The notes: generated by a model from the letters alone, not told the origin. Shown: positions 46,472-54,589, counted from the first letter of the stretch. The stretch: DNA of 64,000 nucleotides from a virus (IMGVR_UViG_3300037088_000682:1-64000), one strand, 5' to 3'. A program made the numbers and translations.

Positions 46472-46747
46472 ATGACCCCTGAACAGATTCGGATTTCTTG
46501 CGTGAAGTACGAGCGAATGGTCTCCAACGCCAAGATCACCCCGGAACAGTACCCAACGAATACCAAGCAAAAAGTAGATGTCGTGGATTCACTAGCGCAC
46601 GCTAGGTGGATGTGTGGAGAGATCCTCTCCTTACTCATTCAGGGGAAAGTTGAAAAAGCTGAACGATGGTTGTGCTTTGTCCAAGGGGTTCTATGGGTGA
46701 ACGGCATCTGTAGTATCGACGAGATGCGAGACGACAATCGGGGTTAA
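46472..46747 (+). CDS. Conserved phage protein (RWLxFxQG)
   Basis: E-K-A-E-R-W-L-C-F-V-Q-G-V-L-W and S-I-D-E-M-R match a short helical family (E-K-A-x-R-W-L-G-F-I-Q-G-x-L-W) common in phages. The ATG at 46472 is chosen by the GGTGTA. Convergent with the HNH gene (four bases). Confidence 0.75.
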   Translation: MTPEQIRISCVKYERMVSNAKITPEQYPTNTKQKVDVVDSLAHARWMCGEILSLLIQGKVEKAERWLCFVQGVLWVNGICSIDEMRDDNRG

Positions 46748-47874
46748 GTAGCAGACACTGTAAATAACTTTCTGCTCTTACCTCTACGAATTAGGGAAAT
46801 GTTAGAATGATGCACGTGATATATCTTTGCAAGATGGGTTCCAGGTAAGGGGCTGACTAGTATCTCCTGAACCTCTTGATCTGTAAGTTTGGTAGCATAG
46901 TGGGTTTCACCACGAGGTCTACTTTCAGGGTGCAAACGAGAACCAGAGCGATCCCCACGTGGAACTCGCTCGGGGTGAGTGACAGAACTATGTCTACCTT
47001 TTCTAGACATGTCCCTCATATTGTCCAACTGAGTCCCCTCAAATAAGTGGTCTGGGTTGGCACAGCTCCTATTATCACACTTGTGGAGAGCAAACATTCC
47101 TGGAAGTAAACACCGTCCTAACTTGGCCTCTAGGACAAGGTTGGTGACATGGCGTACTCTTCTACTAACCCCAATCAACCCATAGCCACCATTATTGGAA
47201 CCGAGACACGTCCAACAAGGGCCTAAGTCAGCGCGTACAATAGGCCCATTGGTGTTCAGGTGCTGAATCAGAACTTCAGTGATTCGCAACCCGTGAAACT
47301 TAACTGACTGTTCTTTCAATACTTGAAGACCCGGTGCTATCACTAATTGGGGCTCCAGAAGGTGTTTCCAAGTTAGGCCGTTACGGATCTTTTGGATGCA
47401 ACTCTTATTCACCCCAAACTTAGTTGCTAGCCATTGGTAGCTCTCAGAACTAGTACGAATTTCCTGAACCCTATCTACAGTGAGTTTAGAGTTCGAGTTA
47501 CCAGATCCACTTCTACTTCGAATCATCTCTTTACAGCATCTACCCTTGGTAACCTTATCTGTCATATTATCACTTGTTGTACCCTCGAACAAGTGATTTG
47601 GTTCAAGACATGAGGGGTTATCACAACTGTGACATGAGAGCATACCGATCGTAAGCGGCCGTTTCAACTTAGCTTCCAGGATCAGACGACTAACTTGATA
47701 TTGCTTTCTACCGATCATCACCCGATAGCGCTCACCAATATGACTACCGAACTTCTCCAAGCAAGCGCCTAACTCTTGTCGTACAATTACATCAATCAAG
47801 TTGTGAGTGATCCGATCCGCCAAAGCGCGACCGTGATAAGTCACAATCATATTGTAGGTGTCTTGGATACTCAT
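46744..47874 (-). CDS. Tandem HNH homing-type endonuclease
   Basis: The 376-residue protein has two HNH units: C-H-S-C-D-N-P-S-C-L-E-P-N-H-L-F-E-G (about 80-97) and H-K-C-D-N-R-S-C-A-N-P-D-H-L-F-E-G (about 275-291), each followed by a DNA-binding helix region (K-L-T-V-D-R-V-Q-E-I; K-L-T-D-Q-E-V-Q-E-I). The duplication suggests an unusual homing enzyme with two sites. It is flanked by a hairpin at 47.9 kb. Confidence 0.88.
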   Translation of the reverse strand: MSIQDTYNMIVTYHGRALADRITHNLIDVIVRQELGACLEKFGSHIGERYRVMIGRKQYQVSRLILEAKLKRPLTIGMLSCHSCDNPSCLEPNHLFEGTTSDNMTDKVTKGRCCKEMIRSRSGSGNSNSKLTVDRVQEIRTSSESYQWLATKFGVNKSCIQKIRNGLTWKHLLEPQLVIAPGLQVLKEQSVKFHGLRITEVLIQHLNTNGPIVRADLGPCWTCLGSNNGGYGLIGVSRRVRHVTNLVLEAKLGRCLLPGMFALHKCDNRSCANPDHLFEGTQLDNMRDMSRKGRHSSVTHPERVPRGDRSGSRLHPESRPRGETHYATKLTDQEVQEILVSPLPGTHLAKIYHVHHSNISLIRRGKSRKLFTVSAT

Positions 47875-47880
47875 TGACTC

Positions 47881-47913
47881 TATAGGGGCTTAGAAAGTAC
47901 CTAAACCCCTATA
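47881..47913 (-). terminator. Strong hairpin between the protease and HNH genes
   Basis: TATAGGGG-C-TTAG and CTAA-A-CCCCTATA (loop AAAGTAC) give a 12-bp stem with one mismatch. It lies after the protease gene on this strand and before the HNH start, fitting a terminator. Confidence 0.55.
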
Positions 47914-47930
47914 CCACACTGCTGAATTGA

Positions 47931-48947
47931 CTACAATGCTTCGGTAACAATCACCCAAAAGTCTGAACACAGATTTGTGTTCTTTATGTAGTCATATGAA
48001 GCCCAATAATACCCAGAAAGGGCCCAATCAAAACCCCAGGAGTTTCGCACTAAAAATGCGCCCTTGGAATTCGCCCTGAACGGGTTGACCATATTATCAT
48101 TGTAGCCAACAAGGCACTGCGCATGTCCGCCTTGGAGCTGCTCAGACGAACCAGGAAGGTCTAAGAAGCCCTTGGTGGCCATGTCCTGAGACATGAAGTA
48201 GTCGTAGACCTGGAAGCCGTAGCCAACGAGCAAGCCCGAGGCAATAGAGGCTTTCATTGTCGCTAGGTCACCATCCGTAATCGAGTGATAGCTACTAATT
48301 TTCTTGGTCGCGGCCGCTGTCCAAAGTGCTGCGGGGGGCTTAACCGTAAACTTGGTGATATCGTATGGCCAGGATGCTTCGTCTGCACAACCATACTGAG
48401 CCCCAGCTTTGATAGTGTCACGAATAGTTGCCCCACTATCCTCATTGACCGTATTTTCTATTAGTCTAGTAGCGTAATACTCAAACAGCCTGCTGACTTG
48501 GATCAGCTTCGTGGGGGTTGGCGTTGGAGTAGGCGTCGGTGGGGGGGTCGGTGGTGTAGGAGTAGGCGTTGGAGTCGGGGCTGGTGGGGGTGTAACCGTG
48601 GTTAGGTACGAAATAACTCCAGCTGCAGATACTGTAATACCCGATACTGTAACCGTTGCTCCTGCGGCCATCGCCGAGCCAACAATGGACTTCTTGGCAC
48701 CCTTGCTGATCTCATCTGCTTCAACCATCCCGGCGAACATATTAGCTGTGCAAGATCCAAGTTGTCCTTGATCTTCAATCGCACTACAGCCTGATCTGAG
48801 ATCAACAGAGGTAGGAGCTGCTGTTAGAAGTCCTTGAGGTAGTTTCACTCGGAATGCTTCATCCCGAGCGTCAAAGGTTTGTTTTCTCCATCCACCAAGG
48901 TGAACTTGGCGAACAGAACCGTCATGGGTATGGTGTGTTCTGAGCAT
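47931..48947 (-). CDS. Papain-like cysteine peptidase with Pro-Thr insert
   Basis: The 338-residue protein has D-Q-G-Q-L-G-S-C (59-66; Cys66 nucleophile, Gln60 oxyanion), G-G-H-A (273-276; His275) and R-N-S-W-G (301-305; Asn302), the C1A triad. A 60-residue insert with a Pro-Thr run (about 121-146) follows the active-site helix. No signal peptide is evident. It could process virion or host proteins. Confidence 0.87.
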   Translation of the reverse strand: MLRTHHTHDGSVRQVHLGGWRKQTFDARDEAFRVKLPQGLLTAAPTSVDLRSGCSAIEDQGQLGSCTANMFAGMVEADEISKGAKKSIVGSAMAAGATVTVSGITVSAAGVISYLTTVTPPPAPTPTPTPTPPTPPPTPTPTPTPTKLIQVSRLFEYYATRLIENTVNEDSGATIRDTIKAGAQYGCADEASWPYDITKFTVKPPAALWTAAATKKISSYHSITDGDLATMKASIASGLLVGYGFQVYDYFMSQDMATKGFLDLPGSSEQLQGGHAQCLVGYNDNMVNPFRANSKGAFLVRNSWGFDWALSGYYWASYDYIKNTNLCSDFWVIVTEAL

Positions 48948-48967
48948 ACCCTTTAGGGGTCACAAGT

Positions 48968-48988
48968 GGATTAGTACCTGACTAATCC
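48968..48988. repeat. 8-bp inverted repeat upstream of the protease gene
   Basis: GGATTAGT and ACTAATCC with a five-base loop, 21 bases from the minus-strand ATG at 48947. Confidence 0.5.
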
Positions 48989-49046
48989 TTCATAAAGCTC
49001 TAAGGTTAAACTTGCTATTCGATTCAAACTCGAGGATGATGCCCCA

Positions 49047-49292
49047 GTGAATCGCTTTGACCGTATCCTCAGTGAGAGTCACATGCCACTTCACTTGAGG
49101 TTGGATTGGCAAGCTTGGGGGGACACTAAGTGTGTTGTAGGGGAGCCCGGAGTCAGAGATACACTGCACCCGTGCGAGTTCTTCCAGTATGGCCCTGCTA
49201 CTGGAGATTGTGAATCCGACGGTCACTACATGTGCAAGGAGTGCAAGTGCCTGACACCACTCAAAGCATCTAGTGATCTGGAGTATCTTTGA
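49047..49292 (+). CDS. Protein starting with a tag-like peptide, cysteine-rich
   Basis: The GTG start gives M-N-R-F-D-R-I-L-S-E-S-H, close to the long C-tag form but at the N-terminus; the frame opens about 14 codons upstream without a good start. The rest has H-P-C-E and C-K-E-C-K-C, a zinc-like site. An ATG at 49083 is an alternative start. Confidence 0.6.
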   Translation: MNRFDRILSESHMPLHLRLDWQAWGDTKCVVGEPGVRDTLHPCEFFQYGPATGDCESDGHYMCKECKCLTPLKASSDLEYL

Positions 49293-49644
49293 AGCTAACC
49301 CAACTATATTTTACCCCACGACTATCCAAGAATGCCATCATATCCCGAGCCCCATCCTCATTTGATGAGTGGATGTGAATCATTTCTGGAGCCTTGTGAA
49401 GGAACTTTATCAAGTATCCGCAGGCATCTCGGCCTGTCCCATCACTATCCCCGATGTAGCTACGATGGAGATCAGTGAAGTCATTCAGGTCATGATCAAG
49501 GCTAATCATGTCGAAGCTAACATACTTCGCTAACGCCTCTCTATACTCATCGAGAGTGTAGACATGTATGATTTCGTCTGATGGGTATCGATTATCCATC
49601 AGCTTGTGACGATTTGTGTCGTCATCTAGAAAAAGAATCCTCAT
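49270..49644 (-). CDS. Cyclic-phosphate-type receiver-like protein
   Basis: The ATG at 49644 gives M-R-I-L-F-L-D-D-D-T-N-R (1-12), F-D-M-I-S-L-D-H-D-L (44-53) and G-T-G-R-D-A-C-G-Y (69-77). This is the pattern of the cREC cyclic-phosphate receiver-like domain linked to RNA repair systems. TATACA lies nine bases upstream. It may act with the RNA ligase and 2H phosphoesterase in this genome; that link is inferred. Confidence 0.75.
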   Translation of the reverse strand: MRILFLDDDTNRHKLMDNRYPSDEIIHVYTLDEYREALAKYVSFDMISLDHDLNDFTDLHRSYIGDSDGTGRDACGYLIKFLHKAPEMIHIHSSNEDGARDMMAFLDSRGVKYSWVSFKDTPDH

Positions 49645-49653
49645 GAGCCCCAC

Positions 49654-49659
49654 TGTATA
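49654..49659 (-). promoter_or_regulatory. TATACA -10 element
   Basis: Minus strand TATACAGTGGGGCTC then ATG at 49644. Confidence 0.55.
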
Positions 49660-49668
49660 AGCAACTGA

Positions 49669-49701
49669 CCCAAAGGGGAACACCAACAAAACCCCTCTGG
49701 G
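49669..49701 (-). terminator. Imperfect hairpin upstream of the cREC gene
   Basis: CCCAAAGGGG (49669-49678) and CCCCTCTGGG (49692-49701) pair with one mismatch, in the gap after the 49722 stop. It may end the previous minus-strand transcript. Confidence 0.45.
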
Positions 49702-49721
49702 CCAGTTGACAGACTTTTGAA

Positions 49722-50069
49722 TTACCGCTTGCGAGACCGGGAGGGCTTCTTAGCCGGCGAGGCCACTCTGGGGGCCACCGGAGTTCGAACTTCCTTCTTC
49801 CTATGAGAACGCTTGGGGGCAGGAGGAGCGGCCTCACGACTCGGGGCGAACGGAACTTTGGGGTGCTTCCTGGCCTCACTGACCGATTCAATACCACTGA
49901 GTCTAGAAGAACTGGTCTTGCTCCCCCTCCGCTCTTCCCCTATTAGAGCAGCTATCTGAATGGTCAACCCTATAGGATCCGGAGCTCCTGAGATACCTCG
50001 TTGCCTGTAAATATCAGCGGCTTCTTGGATATCAGTGGCAACTTGTTGCGCTTCTCTACTCAATGGCAT
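49722..50069 (-). CDS. Small protein with basic tail, 115 aa
   Basis: AGGAGG lies just upstream of the ATG. The N-terminal half is helical (V-A-T-D-I-Q-E-A-A-D-I-Y); the C-terminal half is Lys/Arg/Pro/Ala-rich, ending S-R-S-R-K-R. A DNA-binding or scaffold role is possible. Confidence 0.68.
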   Translation of the reverse strand: MPLSREAQQVATDIQEAADIYRQRGISGAPDPIGLTIQIAALIGEERRGSKTSSSRLSGIESVSEARKHPKVPFAPSREAAPPAPKRSHRKKEVRTPVAPRVASPAKKPSRSRKR

Positions 50070-50124
50070 ACTTCCTCCTACTCACTATCTGAATAAACGT
50101 GAAGCTACACCAGATTAACAGAAT

Positions 50125-50598
50125 TTGCATCAAGTTTTTGCAGAAGTGGCCGAAAGGTGTAATACTTTCCCCGTGGCTTCCCCTCTTTTTGACCCGAAGA
50201 ATCGACCAAAGCCAGCTAATACGTTGGCCGAAACCGAATTACTTCGGTTGGAGAAAATCAGGCAGCAAAGCGGGAACGTCGTCATTTCAGTGGACACCTG
50301 CCCGGGATTGTTCCTTTTGGCCTTCAATCTGCTTCTGACTCAAAACAATGGTAATGGAGGCACTTTCGTCAGCTATAAGTTCCCAATACCCAAGTACTGG
50401 AAGCGCCACGTTTCTAAGATCCACTTACTAATCCCGGCAAAGGGGACTCTTGAACTCAAAAACGGTTCACAAATCGAAAGAGTCCCATCTGCAAAGGTTT
50501 CAGAGATCTTAGGTAGAATCCAATATGGGTTTGAGCAGGATGGTTTCCAGATAGTCCTAGGAGCTCCCAGTCGTTTCGAAAGAGCTGACGTCATCTAG
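50125..50598 (+). CDS. C-tagged protein, 157 aa
   Basis: A TTG start. The protein has a beta/helix mix (V-V-I-S-V-D-T-C-P, I-H-L-L-I-P-A-K-G) and ends P-S-R-F-E-R-A-D-V-I. It is convergent with the NADAR gene (42-base overlap). No domain recognised. Confidence 0.74.
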   Translation: MHQVFAEVAERCNTFPVASPLFDPKNRPKPANTLAETELLRLEKIRQQSGNVVISVDTCPGLFLLAFNLLLTQNNGNGGTFVSYKFPIPKYWKRHVSKIHLLIPAKGTLELKNGSQIERVPSAKVSEILGRIQYGFEQDGFQIVLGAPSRFERADVI

Positions 50599-51114
50599 GC
50601 GGAGTTGAGCTCGAACAGCCATTAGAATCTTCCCTAAACGATTGACGCCCGTTCTTGAACAACCCCAACCCCAGTAGGGATCGAAGTCAGTGTTCTCGAT
50701 AATGGGTCGCTCACCACTATTGAGCAGGATGGTTTTAATATCCTGATTTTGAGCAAACTTGGAGTGCACCACACAGAACATGACCCAATCCTTGAAGTAG
50801 TCGATAACATTGGCTTGTCCGCGACCATCATCCACTATAGTGAGAGCCAGCTTGGTAGGTGGTTTGAATGGTCTGTCCCAATCTTCTCGAAGTGGTTTGG
50901 TTTTGTCCCGGCCAAGGGTTGCAGCATCCATGGGGCTCTTTGCCTTATGGATCTGATCGACGAGATCCATCCGATGCGGGAAGAACTTCCAAGCCTGAAA
51001 CGGGGCTTCTGAGAACTCCCAGATCCTAGAGCCAAATGTAAGACTGTGTCGTGAAAAGTTGGAAAAACACCCGTAGGGGGTTTCCTTAGGCCGGTAAAAT
51101 AGGATGGGTTCCAT
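50557..51114 (-). CDS. NADAR (YbiA-like) domain protein
   Basis: The 185-residue protein has I-L-F-Y-R-P-K-E-T-P-Y-G-C-F-S-N-F, A-P-F-Q-A-W-K-F-F, L-R-E-D-W, K-F-A-Q-N, I-I-E-N-T-D-F-D-P-Y-W-G-W-G and N-R-L-G-K-I-L-M, the conserved NADAR layout. Such proteins process ADP-ribose-linked compounds, including ADP-ribosyl-guanine in DNA. The ATG at 51114 is nine bases from GGTGTA. It pairs in theme with the macrodomain gene. Confidence 0.9.
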   Translation of the reverse strand: MEPILFYRPKETPYGCFSNFSRHSLTFGSRIWEFSEAPFQAWKFFPHRMDLVDQIHKAKSPMDAATLGRDKTKPLREDWDRPFKPPTKLALTIVDDGRGQANVIDYFKDWVMFCVVHSKFAQNQDIKTILLNSGERPIIENTDFDPYWGWGCSRTGVNRLGKILMAVRAQLRLDDVSSFETTGSS

Positions 51115-51123
51115 CTTTCTCAC

Positions 51124-51129
51124 TACACC
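51124..51129 (-). promoter_or_regulatory. GGTGTA promoter-like element
   Basis: Minus strand TCGGTGTAGTGAGAAAG then ATG at 51114. It rejects the upstream GTG start. Confidence 0.62.
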
Positions 51130-51299
51130 GAAAGAAAGTTGTTCACTTCTTTGGGTACTTGGGGTATACCACTAACTGTCGGCTCTAGAGTGGATCTTCG
51201 TGTTCCGCCCCCCCCTCAAAGACACGAGGGTCTCCTAGGGCCGTCAATTAATTTTGTCTTCTCAGTGGTCGCATGAACTTTTGATGCGATTGACACTGC

Positions 51300-51941
51300 A
51301 TGAAGACTTTACTGTTCGCCCTTCTGGTGGCCGGCACCCTCTTTGGCTGCCGAAATGCCTACGAGCCAACCAAACCAGTACCAAGTACCCTCTTATCCAC
51401 AGAGGTTCCGTTGGTTCCGGCAATGTCTTCTGCAGCCCCGGATCTGCTCGCGGCCCCCGCTCTCGAGGTTCACTTCTCCCCAAAGGGTGGTTGCACAGAT
51501 TCAGTGGTAGGTTTTATTACTTCAGCCAAAACTGAGGTGCTTGTCCTGGCCTACTCCTTCACATCAAAGCCAATCATAGCGGCTTTGATTGCTCAGGCCA
51601 GTAAGACCAAACCAATCTTCGATCGGATGGACTTAGGTTCCCCACAGACCCAGCAACTGATTGCTGCGGGTATCCCGGTTCTCATCGATAGTAAGCACGC
51701 TATTGCCCACAACAAGGTCATCATCGTTGATAGGAAATACCTAGAGACGGGCTCCTTCAACTTCACCCAGCAAGCCGAAACTAGCAATGCCGAAAATTGT
51801 GTCATCATCCGAAACAGGGTAATGGCTCAAGAGTTTGCGGCGAATTGGCTGTTGCATCAGTCCCATTCCGTTCCACCCTCGGTAGCCGATGCCGGGGTGT
51901 TCGATGCTGGATTGAAGTCGGCCGAGCATCTAGAACAGTAA
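51300..51941 (+). CDS. Phospholipase D-family lipoprotein (single HKD)
   Basis: The signal ends L-V-A-G-T-L-F-G-C (Cys17 lipobox). One HKD motif, H-N-K-V-I-I-V-D (137-144) followed by G-S-F-N-F-T (151-156), fits the Nuc/BfiI type that works as a dimer on DNA or phosphodiesters. It would sit on the periplasmic side of a membrane, which suits attack on incoming DNA; this is inference. The 170-base gap upstream has a TCGCAT/ATGCGA hairpin. Confidence 0.87.
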   Translation: MKTLLFALLVAGTLFGCRNAYEPTKPVPSTLLSTEVPLVPAMSSAAPDLLAAPALEVHFSPKGGCTDSVVGFITSAKTEVLVLAYSFTSKPIIAALIAQASKTKPIFDRMDLGSPQTQQLIAAGIPVLIDSKHAIAHNKVIIVDRKYLETGSFNFTQQAETSNAENCVIIRNRVMAQEFAANWLLHQSHSVPPSVADAGVFDAGLKSAEHLEQ

Positions 51942-51967
51942 AAAGTTCTGATTCTTTCCACTGGGTT

Positions 51968-51973
51968 GGTGTA
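51968..51973 (+). promoter_or_regulatory. GGTGTA promoter-like element
   Basis: TTGGTGTATCATCCGAAG precedes the ATG at 51984, ten bases after GTA. Confidence 0.62.
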
Positions 51974-51983
51974 TCATCCGAAG

Positions 51984-52469
51984 ATGCTTTGTGTAGGACT
52001 CTTCGGAACCTGTGACCAGAATCGATGGAGGGATCCATTCATGGCCCGGTACGATGAGTTGGGGATCCCTTACTTCAACCCAATGGTTGACAACTGGCAC
52101 GCGGGACTAGTTCCTCTCGAAGCTCAACACCTAGCCGAGGACGAGATCATCATGTTCCCGATTCTTGGCTGGTCATACGCTGAAGGAAGCCTCTCTGAGA
52201 TGGGCTTCGGCCCCCTCAAAGCAATGCGTCAGAACATCAACCGTAGCTTCGTCTACCTAATAGAAACAGTCCTCCACGAGAGGCTGACAGATCCCGAACG
52301 GGGTAAGGCATCCATTCGATCTCGTAAGCTACTACTAGGACACCTCAAAGAACTTGACGCTCCCAACATCTATGTAGTTCAAAATCTAGAACAAGCTCTT
52401 GAAACTACAACCACCCTCTACGACTTACATAAGAAGATGGGTGAGTTGAGGAACACCTCTGCTGGGTAA
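51984..52469 (+). CDS. Nucleoside 2-deoxyribosyltransferase-like protein
   Basis: The 161-residue protein has V-G-L-F-G-T-C (4-10), W-R-D-P-F, Y-F-N-P-M-V-D-N-W, and E-G-S-L-S-E-M-G-F-G, the pattern of the Nuc_deoxyri_tr2 group. The Glu in S-E-M-G is the likely nucleophile. It is a second, diverged relative of the enzyme at 27.3 kb. Confidence 0.8.
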   Translation: MLCVGLFGTCDQNRWRDPFMARYDELGIPYFNPMVDNWHAGLVPLEAQHLAEDEIIMFPILGWSYAEGSLSEMGFGPLKAMRQNINRSFVYLIETVLHERLTDPERGKASIRSRKLLLGHLKELDAPNIYVVQNLEQALETTTTLYDLHKKMGELRNTSAG

Positions 52470-52471
52470 CT

Positions 52472-52837
52472 ATGGCCAAAGCTTCAATCTGGTTAGTCTT
52501 GTTGACAGAGGGCTCTGGGGACGCCACGGTATCCGATCTGATAAAGAAGGGCTACAGTGTTGGACAGATTGAACCTGGCTCATCTATCATCAACAGGGTA
52601 AAGGGCAGTGACTCTGCTGTCACCTTGGCTATCTCCGTCAGTTGTCTTGACAAGGATGCAAACCAAGTCGATGAGGATCTCAGAGCTCTTCTATCCACCA
52701 GGAAGACCAATTACCTATTTTACCTAATCAAAATGGGGTCTCAGACTAGGTGGAGCACTGGTAATATAGATGGCAAGGCCAATCAAGTTCTAACTCGCTC
52801 TGAAAGAATCCTCAGCGATGATGACCCAACCGCTTGA
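52472..52837 (+). CDS. Protein with long-form C-tag, 121 aa
   Basis: A mixed alpha/beta protein (W-L-V-L-L-T-E, V-T-L-A-I-S-V-S-C, Y-L-F-Y-L-I-K) ending L-T-R-S-E-R-I-L-S-D-D-D-P-T-A. Only the Phe of the tag core is lost. It overlaps the HNH gene by 20 bases. Confidence 0.72.
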   Translation: MAKASIWLVLLTEGSGDATVSDLIKKGYSVGQIEPGSSIINRVKGSDSAVTLAISVSCLDKDANQVDEDLRALLSTRKTNYLFYLIKMGSQTRWSTGNIDGKANQVLTRSERILSDDDPTA

Positions 52838-53132
52838 AACAGAAGAGCGGTGCCCTACTTGTACGAGGCCGATGGTTCACAAGAGTGAACATCACTTCGT
52901 CCCTAGGTGTAGAGGCGGCAAAGAGACCAAGTTCATTTGCTGTGACTGCCACAGAACTATCCATTCTTTATTCTCGAATAAAGAATTGGAAAGGACTTAC
53001 AGTACAGTTGAGGCTCTTCTTGGGAACGAGAGATTCAGGAAAGCTATAGAATTTCTCAAGAAGCAAGATCCTAGTCGTAGGTACAAGGCAATTAGGGCTA
53101 GAGATCAGAAGAAGCGTGGTCGTAACGGGTAA
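52818..53132 (+). CDS. HNH endonuclease-like small protein
   Basis: C-P-T-C near the start, then E-H-H-F-V-P-R-C-R-G-G-K-E-T, C-C-D-C-H-R-T-I-H, N-K-E-L-E-R-T-Y-S-T. This is a compact HNH pattern with both zinc pairs, about 104 residues. A phage or mobile endonuclease is likely. Confidence 0.85.
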   Translation: MMTQPLETEERCPTCTRPMVHKSEHHFVPRCRGGKETKFICCDCHRTIHSLFSNKELERTYSTVEALLGNERFRKAIEFLKKQDPSRRYKAIRARDQKKRGRNG

Positions 53133-53137
53133 GCTTC

Positions 53138-53143
53138 GGTGTA
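53138..53143 (+). promoter_or_regulatory. GGTGTAAG promoter-like element
   Basis: CGGTGTAAGTGGGGTGG precedes the ATG at 53154, ten bases after GTA. It rejects a GTG at 53145. Confidence 0.62.
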
Positions 53144-53153
53144 AGTGGGGTGG

Positions 53154-53624
53154 ATGTCTACCCCTATCATCAATAACCCTTATCGAGTACTAGCTTCTTA
53201 CGCTCTCCGTAAACCACCAGAGGTTCTACCTGACTCTGTTATCTTCGAGGCCAGAGCTCGGGCCAAACAAGTCTGTGGATCAGATCCCCCACTGTTAGGT
53301 AAGTTTCTTAGCTTCTACACAGACATTGAGCCTCACATAAAGGTTACAGCTGAAGATGCCGAGCGGGCTGAGAAGCTTCTTCGCTGTATTTGGAGAGGTG
53401 ACCTTGATGAAGCATATGACCCTATCCCAGGTATCTATCAACATTTCAAAGGTGGTACTTACAGAGTACAAGCACTAGCCAAGCTTTTACAAGGGCCGAA
53501 AGAAGAAATAGCTGTTGTGTATGGGAACGATGAAGAAACCTTTGTTCGTCCTCTAAAGGAATGGGTTGAACTAATCTTGTGGCCCGATGGTGAATACCAC
53601 CCGCGATTCATGAGGGTGAAATGA
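53154..53624 (+). CDS. Protein with C-terminal DUF1653-like domain
   Basis: The last half has G-I-Y-Q-H-F-K-G-G-T-Y-R-V, I-A-V-V-Y-G-N, F-V-R-P-L-K-E-W and H-P-R-F-M-R, matching the DUF1653 layout. The N-terminal half is helical. It overlaps the next gene by ATGA. Confidence 0.82.
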   Translation: MSTPIINNPYRVLASYALRKPPEVLPDSVIFEARARAKQVCGSDPPLLGKFLSFYTDIEPHIKVTAEDAERAEKLLRCIWRGDLDEAYDPIPGIYQHFKGGTYRVQALAKLLQGPKEEIAVVYGNDEETFVRPLKEWVELILWPDGEYHPRFMRVK

Positions 53625-53833
53625 AGTGGTTCGGAGAGAGTTGGGGATCTGTTGTTTGCAGGTCACTACCGGCATCACCTACTCCCGTTGGTGAGTTGTG
53701 TGCTCTATGTGAAGTATCTATCGTTGAGGGTGATCAAGGAATCCTACTCCCGTACTCAAGTGAGGGTGAAAAAGAGACTGAAGAGCCTTGGCACTTAAAG
53801 TGTCTGTCGAAAGCAACTGTTGGGATCCCGTAA
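53621..53833 (+). CDS. Conserved phage zinc-site protein, 70 aa
   Basis: T-P-V-G-E-L-C-A-L-C, D-Q-G-I-L-L-P-Y and P-W-H-L-K-C-L are a pattern I know from small phage proteins (C-x2-C ... D-x-G ... H-x2-C). One zinc site is expected. Function unknown. Confidence 0.76.
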   Translation: MKWFGESWGSVVCRSLPASPTPVGELCALCEVSIVEGDQGILLPYSSEGEKETEEPWHLKCLSKATVGIP

Positions 53834-53836
53834 ACC

Positions 53837-54589
53837 ATGCCTGCTGGCGCCCTGTGGCTACTTCACTATGCGGATGACATAGATCATCGAATCCAAGCTC
53901 GCTCGGATCGGCAGAGGTTTGCTCAGGACAGGAATGTTCTTACCGCTACAATAACTAGACGTGATGGGCAAGTTCTGTTGGAAGTTCAGCTCATAGATGA
54001 CACCAACATCACTTTCGATGAGAGTCTGCGCAGAATCTTTGCTCAGAATTCCTACCCGATGTTTGAGTTTAGAGAAGAGGGGAGAAGGCGGGACTTTCAA
54101 ACCGAGTACATGGGGCGATTCGCCTTACCGGAGCCCAATCCTGATCCAACCCCTCGAGTACCCCCAGACGTACGGGATAGGATTATCAGCGAGTACATCA
54201 GTACAGCGGAAGGGAGGCGGACTCTGGCCGCTTCAATGGTAGCCCCTCTGCGAAGACCATTGGACTACTCTTCAATAGCCCGGAGAACCTTCATGGTCGA
54301 GCAATTACCAGATGGGGCCCTCCCAATCTACGACAAGGATCCTCAAGTCAAGTTTGACCCGCCAGCCTGGGTTCAAGCGGGCACTTGGGTCAAAGAGGGC
54401 GATGACTACGCAACTATTCTTGCTTTAGAGTCACCAGAGGGTTTTCCTGTGGTAGAGTATCGATTGTGGCGGGATTACGGGCCTACTCTGAAATGTGTTG
54501 CCAAGTCCTTCTGCGACCGGTGGCTCCCCTCAGAACCACCCGCCGAACCGAGGACTCGATTCCAGAGAATCCTGGACGATGATGACTGA
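53837..54589 (+). CDS. Long-form C-tagged protein with WxG/WxP domain
   Basis: The N-terminal domain is mixed. Residues 133-160 include R-I-I-S-E-Y-I-S-T-A-E-G-R-R-T-L, similar to R-I-L-A-E-Y-I-M-T in the ParB-like protein. A domain near 186-237 begins A-W-V-Q-A-G-T-W-V and ends D-R-W-L-P-S, like the repeats at 57.5 kb. The end is R-T-R-F-Q-R-I-L-D-D-D-D. Confidence 0.75.
   Translation: MPAGALWLLHYADDIDHRIQARSDRQRFAQDRNVLTATITRRDGQVLLEVQLIDDTNITFDESLRRIFAQNSYPMFEFREEGRRRDFQTEYMGRFALPEPNPDPTPRVPPDVRDRIISEYISTAEGRRTLAASMVAPLRRPLDYSSIARRTFMVEQLPDGALPIYDKDPQVKFDPPAWVQAGTWVKEGDDYATILALESPEGFPVVEYRLWRDYGPTLKCVAKSFCDRWLPSEPPAEPRTRFQRILDDDD

Noticed and set aside
48511-48771. Plus-strand Gly/Val repeat ORF
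   Set aside because: It is the antisense of the Pro-Thr run in the papain-like peptidase.
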